From Paludibacter jiangxiensis (lineage in GTDB: Bacteria; Bacteroidota; Bacteroidia; Bacteroidales; Paludibacteraceae), in contig CAMBSB010000029.1 in NCBI GenBank assembly GCA_945870155.1, positions 1-41,846 on the forward strand: 41,846 nt of DNA, read 5' to 3'. Below the pieces are notes generated by a model. The model had not been told where the DNA came from. It saw nothing but the letters and a program-made list of their open reading frames with translations, and did no database searches. A program made the translations under genes and the position numbers. This document shows positions 16,805 through 25,150 of the stretch, in pieces (position 1 is the first letter of the stretch; each line of letters starts with the position of its first letter).

Positions 16805-17821
16805 TTATCCAATTATTGAGTCGGTAGTAGTATTTCCTTTAAATCGTTTCCAATTAGCTAAAGCCAATTCTTTTGAAGTATTTGCATAGCAGTACTCGCA
16901 TAAATGCGGACAAGTATTGTATTCGCCTATATCTTTGCTCATTATGCAGCCGCAAAACTCGCGCTGCCCTTTGTCTTTGTTGTTTTTGGTTTTCTCTATT
17001 CGGTATTCTGTATTAAACATATCCGGAGGAGTTATTATTGCTCCCAGAAAATCCATTAGTATTTTATCGTGTGGAAAAAGCTTAATCATTAAATCGTCGT
17101 CCACACATTTATTATGAACAATTCCGTAGTTTTCCAATGGAATTTTTTCGGCACAAGTGCCTATTTCAAATCCCCAGTTTTTGTTTAACTGTTGTAGTCC
17201 GGCTGCATATTCGTTCATTGTTTTTTCGTCAAACTCTCTATAATTAATCTGGCTCTTTTGTAAGTTGGTTTGTACTTTTTTGTACAGCTTTATGTCGGCA
17301 AAGCTAAAAACCATTTTGTCGGTATAATTTTTTAGTTGATTACCAATATTTTCGGTTTTACGGAGCAATTCATCAACGCCAATTTTGTCAGTAAGAATTA
17401 GTGGGTCAAACCGCCAAATAACTTTGTTGCGTCCAATCTTCTCAGATAGTTCCATAAAGGTGTCGATTCTGAATTGCAAACCCGGCACTTTTAATTCCAA
17501 TTTATCCGCATCGTATTCATTCAGCGTATATTGAAAATAGAAATTAGGGATTTGCTCCTGAATAAAATCTAAATGCTTTATAATTGGTTTAGGATTTTTC
17601 GACCAGAATACAATTAATCGGGCATTTTTAAAAGTTACATACATTGGAACTCCGTTAAATGGATTTTTCCACTTCACATAGCCTGCTTTCATTCGCTCCT
17701 CCAACCAATTGGCATAAAACGCAGGAATATCTGTTGCACGGCTTGCTGAAATAATAATTGGTGCTTGAGCATCAACTATTTCACCATCTTGCCTTGTTAT
17801 TTTTATTTTATCCCAGTTCAT
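16805..17821 (-). CDS. DUF1848 protein with C-terminal radical-SAM-like cysteine cluster
   Basis: A 338-residue protein of the DUF1848 family. Typical segments are IISASRATDIPAFYANWL near the start, PFNGVPMYVTF, LIVFWSKNPKPI, QYTLNEYD and IWRFDPLILTD. The C-terminus carries a cysteine cluster: C290 and C292 (FCGC), then C304-x3-C308-x2-C311 (TCPHLCEYCYAN). The C-x3-C-x2-C spacing is that of radical SAM [4Fe-4S] ligands but lies at the C-terminal end. The family is reported as distantly related to radical SAM/spore-photoproduct-lyase proteins; its reaction is not known to me. It is the first gene of the cluster, 2 bp before the methyltransferase fusion. A cytoplasmic iron-sulfur enzyme is likely. 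Confidence 0.88.
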   Translation of the reverse strand: MNWDKIKITRQDGEIVDAQAPIIISASRATDIPAFYANWLEERMKAGYVKWKNPFNGVPMYVTFKNARLIVFWSKNPKPIIKHLDFIQEQIPNFYFQYTLNEYDADKLELKVPGLQFRIDTFMELSEKIGRNKVIWRFDPLILTDKIGVDELLRKTENIGNQLKNYTDKMVFSFADIKLYKKVQTNLQKSQINYREFDEKTMNEYAAGLQQLNKNWGFEIGTCAEKIPLENYGIVHNKCVDDDLMIKLFPHDKILMDFLGAIITPPDMFNTEYRIEKTKNNKDKGQREFCGCIMSKDIGEYNTCPHLCEYCYANTSKELALANWKRFKGNTTTDSIIG

Positions 17822-17904
17822 TCTATTTGTTCTTTTCAGAGCATCAATATTCTTATCAAAAAAGGGGGTTAATCGACCATTTTTCTGATTGATTTTTCCC
17901 GCTT

Positions 17905-17912
17905 CAAATGTA
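17905..17912 (-). promoter_or_regulatory. Possible -7 element for the DUF1848 cluster
   Basis: Read on the minus strand this is TACATTTG, matching TAnnTTTG, 84 bp before the DUF1848 ATG. No TTTG stands at the right distance upstream, so the assignment is weak. Confidence 0.3.
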
Positions 17913-18268
17913 GTTAATTATTCTTTAATTTTGGGCAGGTGTTAATAAGTATTTTTGTAGTTTTATAAACAAAAAGGGAGGTTTGTTATAATAAGGAGTT
18001 CGAATTTGTCCACTTTAATAATTCTTGTTCAATAAATTAAATATTGTCAAGCTTGATAGTCTCCGCAATGTAGAGACAAATGGGCAATCAAATAACAGGC
18101 ATAAGGTGTCATCAGAATATCATCTATTTTGTTCTTTGCTCTTTATTCTTGAATTTTGGCTCCGACTCTGGTTCTTTGCTTTTGGTTTTAAGCTCTTATA
18201 CTGGCTCTGTTTTCATTACAGACAGTAGTTTGCATGAATTTATACCAAACTGCATTCCTTTTTTTACG

Positions 18269-18276
18269 TATTTTTG
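18269..18276 (+). promoter_or_regulatory. Possible -7 element for the GH29 operon
   Basis: TATTTTTG matches TAnnTTTG and lies 34 bp before the chosen GH29 start. The usual -33 TTTG is not at the expected spacing, which would fit an activator-dependent promoter. Its position downstream of the alternative ATG at 18080 supports the start at 18311. Confidence 0.4.
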
Positions 18277-18310
18277 TGAACCGTTTTTTTCAACAAACAA
18301 TTTACTTACA

Positions 18311-20074
18311 ATGAATCACACAAAAATCAATTTCTTGCTAGTTTTGCTTAGCATTTTTTCGATTAATGCCACTGCTCAGTGGTCGCTTACAAACCGTCCC
18401 ACTACACCCAAGCTTACGGAACCTTACACCGTAAAACCTGCCGACCCTGCCGGGTACAGCGAAGTGAAAATGGATTTTCCCATCGCTTCAGGAAAATATG
18501 CTCCACAATGGGATTCGATAAAAAATACTTACACTGGTACTCCGACATGGTTTCGTGATGCCAAGTTTGGAGTGTTTATTCACTGGGGACCTCAAGCGTC
18601 GGGGCGAAGTGGCGACTGGTATGCACGCAATATGTACAAAGAAGGGCATAAAGCCTACAATAATCACTTGAAAAATTTCGGTCATCCGTCGGAATTTGGC
18701 TACAAAGACGTGCTGAATGCTTGGAAAGCACCAAAATGGGATGCTGGAACTTTAACACAAGCTTTTTATGATGCCGGTGCTCGTTTTGTAATGGCGGTAG
18801 GTGTGCATCACGATAATTTTGATATGTGGAATTCAGCTTATCAACCGTGGAATGTAACGAATATTGGCCCCAAAAAGGATATGATTGGTGCTTGGAAAAC
18901 CGAGGCTCAAAAGCGAGGAATGAAATTCGGCATTACTTTTCACCACGAATATACTTGGTGGTGGTGGCACAATGCTTTTGGTGCTGATAAAATCGGCGAT
19001 AAAGCAGGAGTGCCTTACGATGGGCATTTAACCAAAGAAGATGGCAAAGGAAAATGGTGGGATGGCCTCGACCCGCAGTTGCTTTATACCGTGGATATGC
19101 GTCAGTATAAAGATATTGATGTGATTGCATTTGGCAACAAAGGCATTTTTCAAGACCATCAGGATTATGCCAAATGGTATGCCGAATGGTGGGCGCGACG
19201 CATTATGGATGCGGTGGATAAATACGACCCTGAATTGATTTACACGGATGGTAATGGAAAATGGCCTTTCAGCGGCACACATAGCGCCTCGGGTTACAAA
19301 TGCGATGCGGCAGCTCGCGTGGTGGCCGATTTTTACAACAAAGCAGACAAGCGACATGGCAAAACGGATGTGTTGGCTTGTATTAAATTTGCGCCAAACA
19401 ATCCGGCACTGGGTATTACCTACGAAGTAAATTTCCCCAACAAAATAATGACTGACAAACCGTGGATTGGTGAAAACCCCATTGGCGATTGGTATTATGC
19501 GCCGGGATATACCTACGAAGCATCGAGCATGGTGTATAGTTTGCTTGAATATGCCTCGCGCGATGGAAATTATGCTTGTGCTGTGCCCATTACTCCCGAG
19601 GGCGACCTGGAACCTGCCTGCCTGAAAATGCTCAAAGACATGGGCGAGTGGATGAAAATAAATGGTGAAGGAATTTATGGAAGCAAAGCTTGGAAAATTT
19701 GGGGCGAAGGCATTCTGATTGCCGACCCAAAAAAGCCCGAAAAAGCGCCTGCATTGCGCGTTTTCCCCGGCGGAGGGCTATCAAAATTTCATGCAAATTT
19801 CAAATACGAATCTTCCGATTTCCGATTTACCGAAGGAAAAAATGGAGAAATCTATGCTTGGTGTATGACAACTCCAACTTCAGGTTCGAAAATTCTTGTT
19901 AAATCGTTTGGAAAGGAATCTAATCTGCTCGTTAAAAAAATTAAATCAGTTCAATTGTTGGGCTGTAAACAAAAGCTGAAGTGGAAACAAACTGCTGAAG
20001 GTTTAATAGTTACTTATCCTGAGGGATTAGATTTGAAATACGCATTAGGTTTGAAAGTGATAGTAAGGAAGTGA
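18311..20074 (+). CDS. Secreted GH29-family alpha-L-fucosidase
   Basis: A 587-residue exported glycosidase. The start at 18311 was chosen because it begins a clean signal peptide (MNHTKINFLLVLLSIF...ATAQ); the frame is open further upstream without protein-like content. The GH29 TIM-barrel hallmarks are WFRDAKFGVFIHWGP, GDWYARNMY, the GARFVMAVGVHHDNFDMW segment carrying the active-site HHD, and KRGMKFGITFHHEYTWWW. The likely nucleophile is D313 in PELIYTDGNG. The C-terminal part resembles the family's beta-sandwich. GH29 acts on alpha-L-fucosides, and some branches have other deoxy- or galacto-configured targets. It is first in an operon with the propeller enzyme 41 bp downstream. With GH78 in the first locus it suggests a glycan rich in 6-deoxyhexoses. 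Confidence 0.9.
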   Translation: MNHTKINFLLVLLSIFSINATAQWSLTNRPTTPKLTEPYTVKPADPAGYSEVKMDFPIASGKYAPQWDSIKNTYTGTPTWFRDAKFGVFIHWGPQASGRSGDWYARNMYKEGHKAYNNHLKNFGHPSEFGYKDVLNAWKAPKWDAGTLTQAFYDAGARFVMAVGVHHDNFDMWNSAYQPWNVTNIGPKKDMIGAWKTEAQKRGMKFGITFHHEYTWWWWHNAFGADKIGDKAGVPYDGHLTKEDGKGKWWDGLDPQLLYTVDMRQYKDIDVIAFGNKGIFQDHQDYAKWYAEWWARRIMDAVDKYDPELIYTDGNGKWPFSGTHSASGYKCDAAARVVADFYNKADKRHGKTDVLACIKFAPNNPALGITYEVNFPNKIMTDKPWIGENPIGDWYYAPGYTYEASSMVYSLLEYASRDGNYACAVPITPEGDLEPACLKMLKDMGEWMKINGEGIYGSKAWKIWGEGILIADPKKPEKAPALRVFPGGGLSKFHANFKYESSDFRFTEGKNGEIYAWCMTTPTSGSKILVKSFGKESNLLVKKIKSVQLLGCKQKLKWKQTAEGLIVTYPEGLDLKYALGLKVIVRK

Positions 20075-20115
20075 ATTATTTTTGGTCAATTTTTATTTGT
20101 AAATTCATTTTATTT

Positions 20116-21201
20116 ATGAAAGTAAGTATAAAATTCTTTCTTGTTTTACTTTTTCTTAGTTTCTCTGATATTTCGGCACAAAATATTGAATCGCTCAATT
20201 TTACAAAATTGATTCCTGAATATCCCGAAAAAAACTTTTTTAAGATGGACAACTACAATGTGTGGTGCAACGGCGCGTTGAAAGGCGACGATGGAAAATA
20301 TCACCTGTTTTTTTCAAGGTGGAAAAAATCAAGAGGTTTTGATGCTTGGTGTACACATTCGGAAGTGGCACATGCGGTGTCCGACAAATTGTTTGGACCA
20401 TACAGCTTTTCGGATGTTGCTTTACCAGCCCGCGGCACTCAATTTTGGGATGGGGAGATGACGCATAATCCACATGTTATCAGGCATAAAGGGAAATACT
20501 ACCTCTATTACACAGCCAACACCGGCAGCGGATACTGGAAAACCACCGACGATAGCGTACGCCCGACCATGCGCGATGCCGAATGGTGGGTAAACCGTAA
20601 CAATCAACGCATAGGAGTAGCAGTGGCTTCGAGTCCGTACGGGCCGTGGAAACGTTTCGATAAACCGCTGCTGGACACCGTTGCAGGCAGAAAAACGATG
20701 GGCGTTCCGACGGTTTTTAAACGTCCCGATGGACAATTTTCCATTGCTTATAAATCGGTGATGGGCAACCAAAAAACCACAAAAACGGTAGTAAAACATT
20801 TCATCGCATTGTCGAAAAATCCATTGGGGCCGTTTAAAGATTACGACAAGCCGTTTATCACTTCACCCAAAACCGATTTCCCTATCGACGACCACGTGGA
20901 ATGGTATCAGGATGGAAAATATTATTGCATAGCTAAAGATCATGGTGATAAAATAACCGAACACGGCATTGCACTCCTGCTTTTCGAATCGGCAAATGGA
21001 TTAGACTGGAATTTGTCCAAAAATTCATTGGTGCATAAATTTAATATCACATTTTCGAATGGCGAATCATTTGATTTTGAACGTTTTGAAATGCCAAAAG
21101 TGTATATCGAAAAAGGGAAAGTGGTAGCATTATTTTTGGCAGCGAAAGAAAAAGGAAAAGAACATTCGTTTTCGGTGGTATTGCCGGTAATCTATAAATA
21201 A
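20116..21201 (+). CDS. Secreted five-bladed beta-propeller glycosidase, GH43/GH117-like
   Basis: A 361-residue exported protein. A GTG at 20071 overlaps the GH29 stop, but the signal peptide (MKVSIKFFLVLLFLSF...SAQ) starts at 20116, which I prefer. Repeated blade motifs are visible: GKYHLFFSRW, HNPHVIRHKGKYYLYYTA, IGVAVASSPYGPWKRFDKPLL, GQFSIAYKS and VEWYQDGKYYCIAKDHG. Acidic residues in the N-terminal NYNVWCNG-ALKGDDG region, in FWDGEMTHNP and in PIDDHVEW are candidates for the active site. Homologues are often annotated vaguely as family 43/32 hydrolase or sucrase. The linkage cannot be named. It sits between GH29 and GH3 and probably removes another side-chain sugar. Confidence 0.75.
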   Translation: MKVSIKFFLVLLFLSFSDISAQNIESLNFTKLIPEYPEKNFFKMDNYNVWCNGALKGDDGKYHLFFSRWKKSRGFDAWCTHSEVAHAVSDKLFGPYSFSDVALPARGTQFWDGEMTHNPHVIRHKGKYYLYYTANTGSGYWKTTDDSVRPTMRDAEWWVNRNNQRIGVAVASSPYGPWKRFDKPLLDTVAGRKTMGVPTVFKRPDGQFSIAYKSVMGNQKTTKTVVKHFIALSKNPLGPFKDYDKPFITSPKTDFPIDDHVEWYQDGKYYCIAKDHGDKITEHGIALLLFESANGLDWNLSKNSLVHKFNITFSNGESFDFERFEMPKVYIEKGKVVALFLAAKEKGKEHSFSVVLPVIYK

Positions 21202-21343
21202 TTTAGATTGTTTTTGCAAAAATCAACCATACTGTTATCAAATAATACCTTATATGTTACTATTATGACTAAATAGTTTCGATTATTTTGTGTTATTTTG
21301 TATACTGAATATGCATTAATTCAAATAATCTATATATAAATTC

Positions 21344-23545
21344 ATGAAAACAAAACAATTTTTTATTTTCTCATTCGTACTGCTAGTATTTGGCAGTCTG
21401 CATGCACAAAAAACACCAATTTATCTCGACAACACTCAGCCTATTGAGCTAAGAGTGAAAGATGCCCTTTCTAAAATGACTTTAGAAGAAAAAGTAAAAC
21501 TCTGTACTGCACAATCTAAGTTCAGCAGTCATGGAGTACCTCGCTTGGGAATCCCCGAAATATGGATGAGCGACGGCCCGCATGGTGTGCGTATGGAGAT
21601 TCTGTGGGATAGTTGGGGACATGCAGGCTGGACTAACGATTCTTGTACAGCTTTTCCGGCATTGACCTGTTTGGCAGCAAGCTGGAATCCCGAAATGTCG
21701 GCACTTTATGGTAATGCCATTGGCGAAGAAGCCCGTTACCGTCGCAAAGATGTATTGTTAGGCCCCGGCGTAAATATATATCGTACACCACTCAACGGAC
21801 GAAATTTTGAGTACTTGGGCGAAGATCCGTTTTTGGCTTCCAAAATGGTAGTTCCTTATATTCAGGGAGTTCAGCAAAATGGTGTGGCTGCCTGTGTAAA
21901 ACATTATGCGCTCAACAATCAGGAAAAATGGCGCGGACATATCAATGTGGAACTCAGCGACCGCGCGCTTTACGAAATTTACCTGCCTGCTTTCAAAGCA
22001 GCTGTTGTTGAAGGCAAAGTGTGGAGCATTATGGGTTCGTACAACCAAATCAGAGGCGAATATGCTTGTCATAATAACCTTACATTGAATAAAATACTCA
22101 AAGGCGAATGGAAATTCGACGGTTGTGTAATTACCGACTGGGGTGGAGCGCACGATACCAAACAGTCTGCTTTTAATGGGCTGGATATTGAAATGGGAAC
22201 CTGGACAAATGGTTTTACTTCGAATAAAGCATTTGCTTACGATGATTATTTTTTGGCAAAACCATATCTCAAAATGCTTAAATCAGGAGAAATTCCTGTT
22301 TCGAACGTGGATGATAAAGCATCACGCATTCTTCGTATGATTTTCCGCACAGCAATGAATGTAAATAAACCCTATGGCTCGTTAGCAAACGAAGAACATC
22401 ACAATGTGGGTCGAAAAGTGGGTGAAGAGGGAATTGTTTTATTGCAAAACACAGCAAATCTACTTCCAATTGATGCTTCGAAATACAAAACCATTGCTGT
22501 AATTGGCGAAAATGCTACTCGCAAACTTACCGAAGGTGGTGGTTCGTCTGAATTGAAAGTAAAACGCGAAGTATCGCCATTACAAGGATTGACCGAAAAG
22601 TTTGGTGCAGCAAAAATTAAATATGCAATGGGTTATGCTTCAGGCGAAGTAGCTTATGATAGAGTTTTGAAACCAAAATACAACACCGACTCACTGAAAG
22701 CTGCTGCGGTAAAATTAGCTACCGAATCGGATATCGTTATTTTTGTTGGAGGTTTAAATAAAAACACGCAACAAGACAGCGAAGGCGACGACCGTCGTTC
22801 AATGACCTTGCCTTTCGGGCAAAACGAACTGATTGCTGAAATACAAAAAGTGAATAAAAACGTGGTGTTGGTTATGCTCAGTGGTAATGCTTATGAAATG
22901 CCATGGATAAAGCAAACTACAACGCTTGTTCAGGCTTGGTATATTGGTTCCGAAGCCGGACATGCCATCGCCAATGTACTCTCGGGTGAGGTGAATCCGA
23001 GCGGAAAACTGCCGTTTACTTTTCCGGTAAAACTTGCCGATAATAGTGCGCACGCATTTGGTGCTATTTCGTATCCGGGCGACAGCATAAATCAATACTA
23101 CAAAGATGATATTTTGGTGGGTTACCGTTGGCACGACACCAAGAAAATTGCACCTCAATTTCCATTTGGTTATGGCTTGAGTTATACCACTTTTGGGTAT
23201 GGAAAAGCAACTGCCGATAAAAAGAAAATGTCGTCTGACGAAACTATCGAAATTTCGGTGCCTGTAAAAAATACGGGTACTGTTAAAGGAAAAGAAATTG
23301 TACAGCTATATGTCAAAGACCTGAAATCGACCGAAATGCGTCCCGAAAAAGAACTGAAACATTTTGCCAAAGTGGAACTCAATCCGGGCGAAGAAAGGCT
23401 AATTACTTTCAAACTCGACAAAACAGCCTTGCAATTTTATAGCGATGTAAAAAAAGACTGGATCACCGAAGCCGGAAAATTTACCGTCATGATTGGCGCT
23501 TCGTCGCGCGATATAAAAGCAAAAGTGGATTTCGAATTGCAATAA
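21344..23545 (+). CDS. Secreted GH3 beta-glycosidase (beta-glucosidase-like)
   Basis: A 733-residue exported exo-glycosidase. The signal peptide ends at SLHAQ. The GH3 N-terminal barrel contains MTLEEKVKLC, GIPEIWMSDGPHGVR, GPGVNIYRTPLNGRNFEYLGEDP and CVKHYALNNQE. The nucleophile is D265 in CVITDWGG. The second domain contains VVFVGGLNK-type strands and the probable acid/base E480 in SEGDDRRSMTLPFGQ. The C-terminal fibronectin-III-like domain (about 635-733) is present (EIVQLYVKDL, PEKELKHFAKVEL). Length is typical of bglX-like enzymes. It is followed by a strong terminator at 23559. The gap of 142 bp upstream may contain its own promoter. GH3 acts on beta-glucosides, beta-xylosides and other substrates; specificity is not assigned. 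Confidence 0.93.
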   Translation: MKTKQFFIFSFVLLVFGSLHAQKTPIYLDNTQPIELRVKDALSKMTLEEKVKLCTAQSKFSSHGVPRLGIPEIWMSDGPHGVRMEILWDSWGHAGWTNDSCTAFPALTCLAASWNPEMSALYGNAIGEEARYRRKDVLLGPGVNIYRTPLNGRNFEYLGEDPFLASKMVVPYIQGVQQNGVAACVKHYALNNQEKWRGHINVELSDRALYEIYLPAFKAAVVEGKVWSIMGSYNQIRGEYACHNNLTLNKILKGEWKFDGCVITDWGGAHDTKQSAFNGLDIEMGTWTNGFTSNKAFAYDDYFLAKPYLKMLKSGEIPVSNVDDKASRILRMIFRTAMNVNKPYGSLANEEHHNVGRKVGEEGIVLLQNTANLLPIDASKYKTIAVIGENATRKLTEGGGSSELKVKREVSPLQGLTEKFGAAKIKYAMGYASGEVAYDRVLKPKYNTDSLKAAAVKLATESDIVIFVGGLNKNTQQDSEGDDRRSMTLPFGQNELIAEIQKVNKNVVLVMLSGNAYEMPWIKQTTTLVQAWYIGSEAGHAIANVLSGEVNPSGKLPFTFPVKLADNSAHAFGAISYPGDSINQYYKDDILVGYRWHDTKKIAPQFPFGYGLSYTTFGYGKATADKKKMSSDETIEISVPVKNTGTVKGKEIVQLYVKDLKSTEMRPEKELKHFAKVELNPGEERLITFKLDKTALQFYSDVKKDWITEAGKFTVMIGASSRDIKAKVDFELQ

Positions 23546-23558
23546 ACAAATAAATAAG

Positions 23559-23598
23559 ATAGCTTAGCCCTAATTTCAGCGCTAAGCTATTTTTTTTT
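23559..23598 (+). terminator. Intrinsic terminator after GH3
   Basis: Perfect 10-bp arms ATAGCTTAGC (23559-23568) and GCTAAGCTAT (23581-23590), a 12-base loop, then eight T residues. It lies 14 bp after the GH3 stop and ends the hydrolase operon, so the genes from 23840 on should have their own promoter. Confidence 0.9.
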
Positions 23599-23717
23599 GT
23601 GCAAGAAAGTATATAATTGTTTAGCAAACTGTATTTCTTGTGTTTTTTTATTTACATCTGTTTAAAAGGGGGAAATTTGAAAATCAAAGACGGAATTGTA
23701 AAAGAAAAACACGGTTA

Positions 23718-23753
23718 TTTGAAAAACAATTTCACATATTATAATTAATTTTG
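23718..23753 (+). promoter_or_regulatory. Promoter for the UroD-family/rhaT/rhaM operon
   Basis: The -7 element TAATTTTG is at 23746-23753 and TTTG is at 23718-23721. The spacing is 24 bases, longer than the usual 19-21. A start near 23760 leaves a leader of about 80 nt. The terminator just upstream makes a promoter here necessary. Confidence 0.5.
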
Positions 23754-23839
23754 CCATTGTAAGATGTTGAAAATGAAAACAGACTATTTTTTTTCTGTTT
23801 CATCAACAACTACGATAACCTTTTATTCAAAAATTTAAT

Positions 23840-25090
23840 ATGACTTCACGTGAAAGAGTGCTTGCGGCCATCCGCCATGAGCAACCCGACCAAGTTCCCG
23901 TTGATATGGGAGCAACTCCAAGTTCAGGTATTTCTGCCATAGCTTACAGCAATCTCGTTAAACATTTAGGAAAAGACTTACCAACACGCATTTATGATGT
24001 GGTGCAACAATTGGCACAGCCCGATATGGAAATTATTAATCAATTTGGTATTGATGTACTTGATGTCGGTCGCATGTTCAATGATAAAGATGAAGATTGG
24101 TATCCAATTACCATGGCTAATGGTGATACTGCTTACTATCCGGTGTGGTTTAAACCCGTTTTGCAAGCTGATGGTTCGTATGTAACTTACGATACCGATG
24201 GCACAACCAGACTTGCTCACATGCCTATTGGAGCCACTTTTTTTGATCAAACTTACTTCCCTTATTTAGATGGTTATCCTGAGAATTATGACAACTTGGA
24301 CGCAGAAATGGGTCGCATACTTTGGGCACGCTATGCTCATAGTCCGTGGGATCATGCTTCGGAAGATGACTTTTGGCCAAAACTTCGCGAAAAAGCCTTG
24401 TGGTTGCGCGAAAATACCGACAAAGCTTTGCTCATTGTGTGTGGTTGTAATCTATTTGAATGGGGAACTTTCCTTCGCCGCATGGATAACTTCCTGATGG
24501 ATTTGATGTGTGATCCCGAAAATGTTGAACGCTTGCTGGATGAATTATTGAAACGACATTTGGCAACACTCGAAAAAGTGTGTCATTATTTGGGTGATGT
24601 GGTGGATATTATCCGTTTTGGTGATGACTTGGGTATGACCAATGGTCCATTTATGGGTGCTGATACCTATGATGAACTTTTTAAACCACGTCATAAAATC
24701 CTTTGCGACTACGTGAAAGAACATAGCTCTATGCACACTTTTATACACTCTTGCGGTTCTATTTCTATGCTTATTCCTGGTTTGCTTGAAGCCGGAATTG
24801 AAATCCTGAACCCTGTTCAAACCAATTGTGCTCACATGGAACCTGATTATTTGAAAAAGGAATTTGGCGACAAGGCTACATTCTGGGGAGGCGGTATCGA
24901 AACTGTTGGAACTCTGAATACTGGTACACCTGAACAAATTCGTACACAAATTTTTGAGCGTTTGGATATTTTCAACAAAGGCGGTGGATTTGTTTTTAAT
25001 ACAGTCCATAATATTCTACCTGACGTTCCACCACAAAATATTGTGGCTATGTTCGATGCTATCAAAGAATACAATACGCCTAAGTCCTAA
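23840..25090 (+). CDS. Uroporphyrinogen decarboxylase-family protein (MtaA/CmuA-like)
   Basis: A 416-residue cytoplasmic TIM-barrel protein of the URO-D superfamily. The N-terminus MTSRERVLAAIRHEQPDQVPVD is diagnostic of the non-heme members, together with FGIDVLDVGR, DIIRFGDDLGMTNGPFM, HTFIHSCGSI (H303, C305) and a C-terminal GGGFVFNTVHNILPDVPP. H303-x-C305 resembles the zinc-binding motif of corrinoid methyltransferases such as MtaA, not the decarboxylase active site. True HemE is shorter (about 350 residues) and sits with heme genes. Here the neighbours are rhaT (60 bp downstream) and rhaM, so a role in deoxysugar or methyl-sugar metabolism is more likely (inference). No corrinoid protein is nearby, so the methyl-transfer role is unproven. 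Confidence 0.85.
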   Translation: MTSRERVLAAIRHEQPDQVPVDMGATPSSGISAIAYSNLVKHLGKDLPTRIYDVVQQLAQPDMEIINQFGIDVLDVGRMFNDKDEDWYPITMANGDTAYYPVWFKPVLQADGSYVTYDTDGTTRLAHMPIGATFFDQTYFPYLDGYPENYDNLDAEMGRILWARYAHSPWDHASEDDFWPKLREKALWLRENTDKALLIVCGCNLFEWGTFLRRMDNFLMDLMCDPENVERLLDELLKRHLATLEKVCHYLGDVVDIIRFGDDLGMTNGPFMGADTYDELFKPRHKILCDYVKEHSSMHTFIHSCGSISMLIPGLLEAGIEILNPVQTNCAHMEPDYLKKEFGDKATFWGGGIETVGTLNTGTPEQIRTQIFERLDIFNKGGGFVFNTVHNILPDVPPQNIVAMFDAIKEYNTPKS

Positions 25091-25150
25091 AGGGGAAATA
25101 AATACATTGAGAACATTCAAATTGTAAATGAATAAATTGTAAATAAAAAG

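Larger units (their letters stand above)
17822..18310. other. Divergent intergenic region, DUF1848 cluster / GH29 operon
   Basis: Nearly 490 bases separate two divergent units and contain no supported gene. A frame fused in phase to GH29 runs upstream from 18080, but its sequence is low-complexity and has no protein-like pattern, while a good signal peptide begins at 18311. The stretch includes -7 type elements (17905-17912 minus, 17950-17957 plus, 18269-18276 plus) and a copy of the TCTTTGCTCTTT-type repeat at 18131-18150. Confidence 0.45.

Noticed and set aside
18080-18310. In-frame upstream extension of the GH29 frame by 77 codons
   Set aside because: The added sequence has no protein-like pattern, overlaps a repeat and a promoter-like element, and a clear signal peptide starts at 18311.
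20071-20115. GTG start of the propeller enzyme overlapping the GH29 stop
   Set aside because: The signal peptide begins at the ATG at 20116; the extension would place 15 residues in front of it.
23840-25090. hemE, the heme-pathway uroporphyrinogen decarboxylase
   Set aside because: It is longer than HemE, has a methyltransferase-like His-x-Cys motif and sits with rhamnose transport genes, not heme genes.
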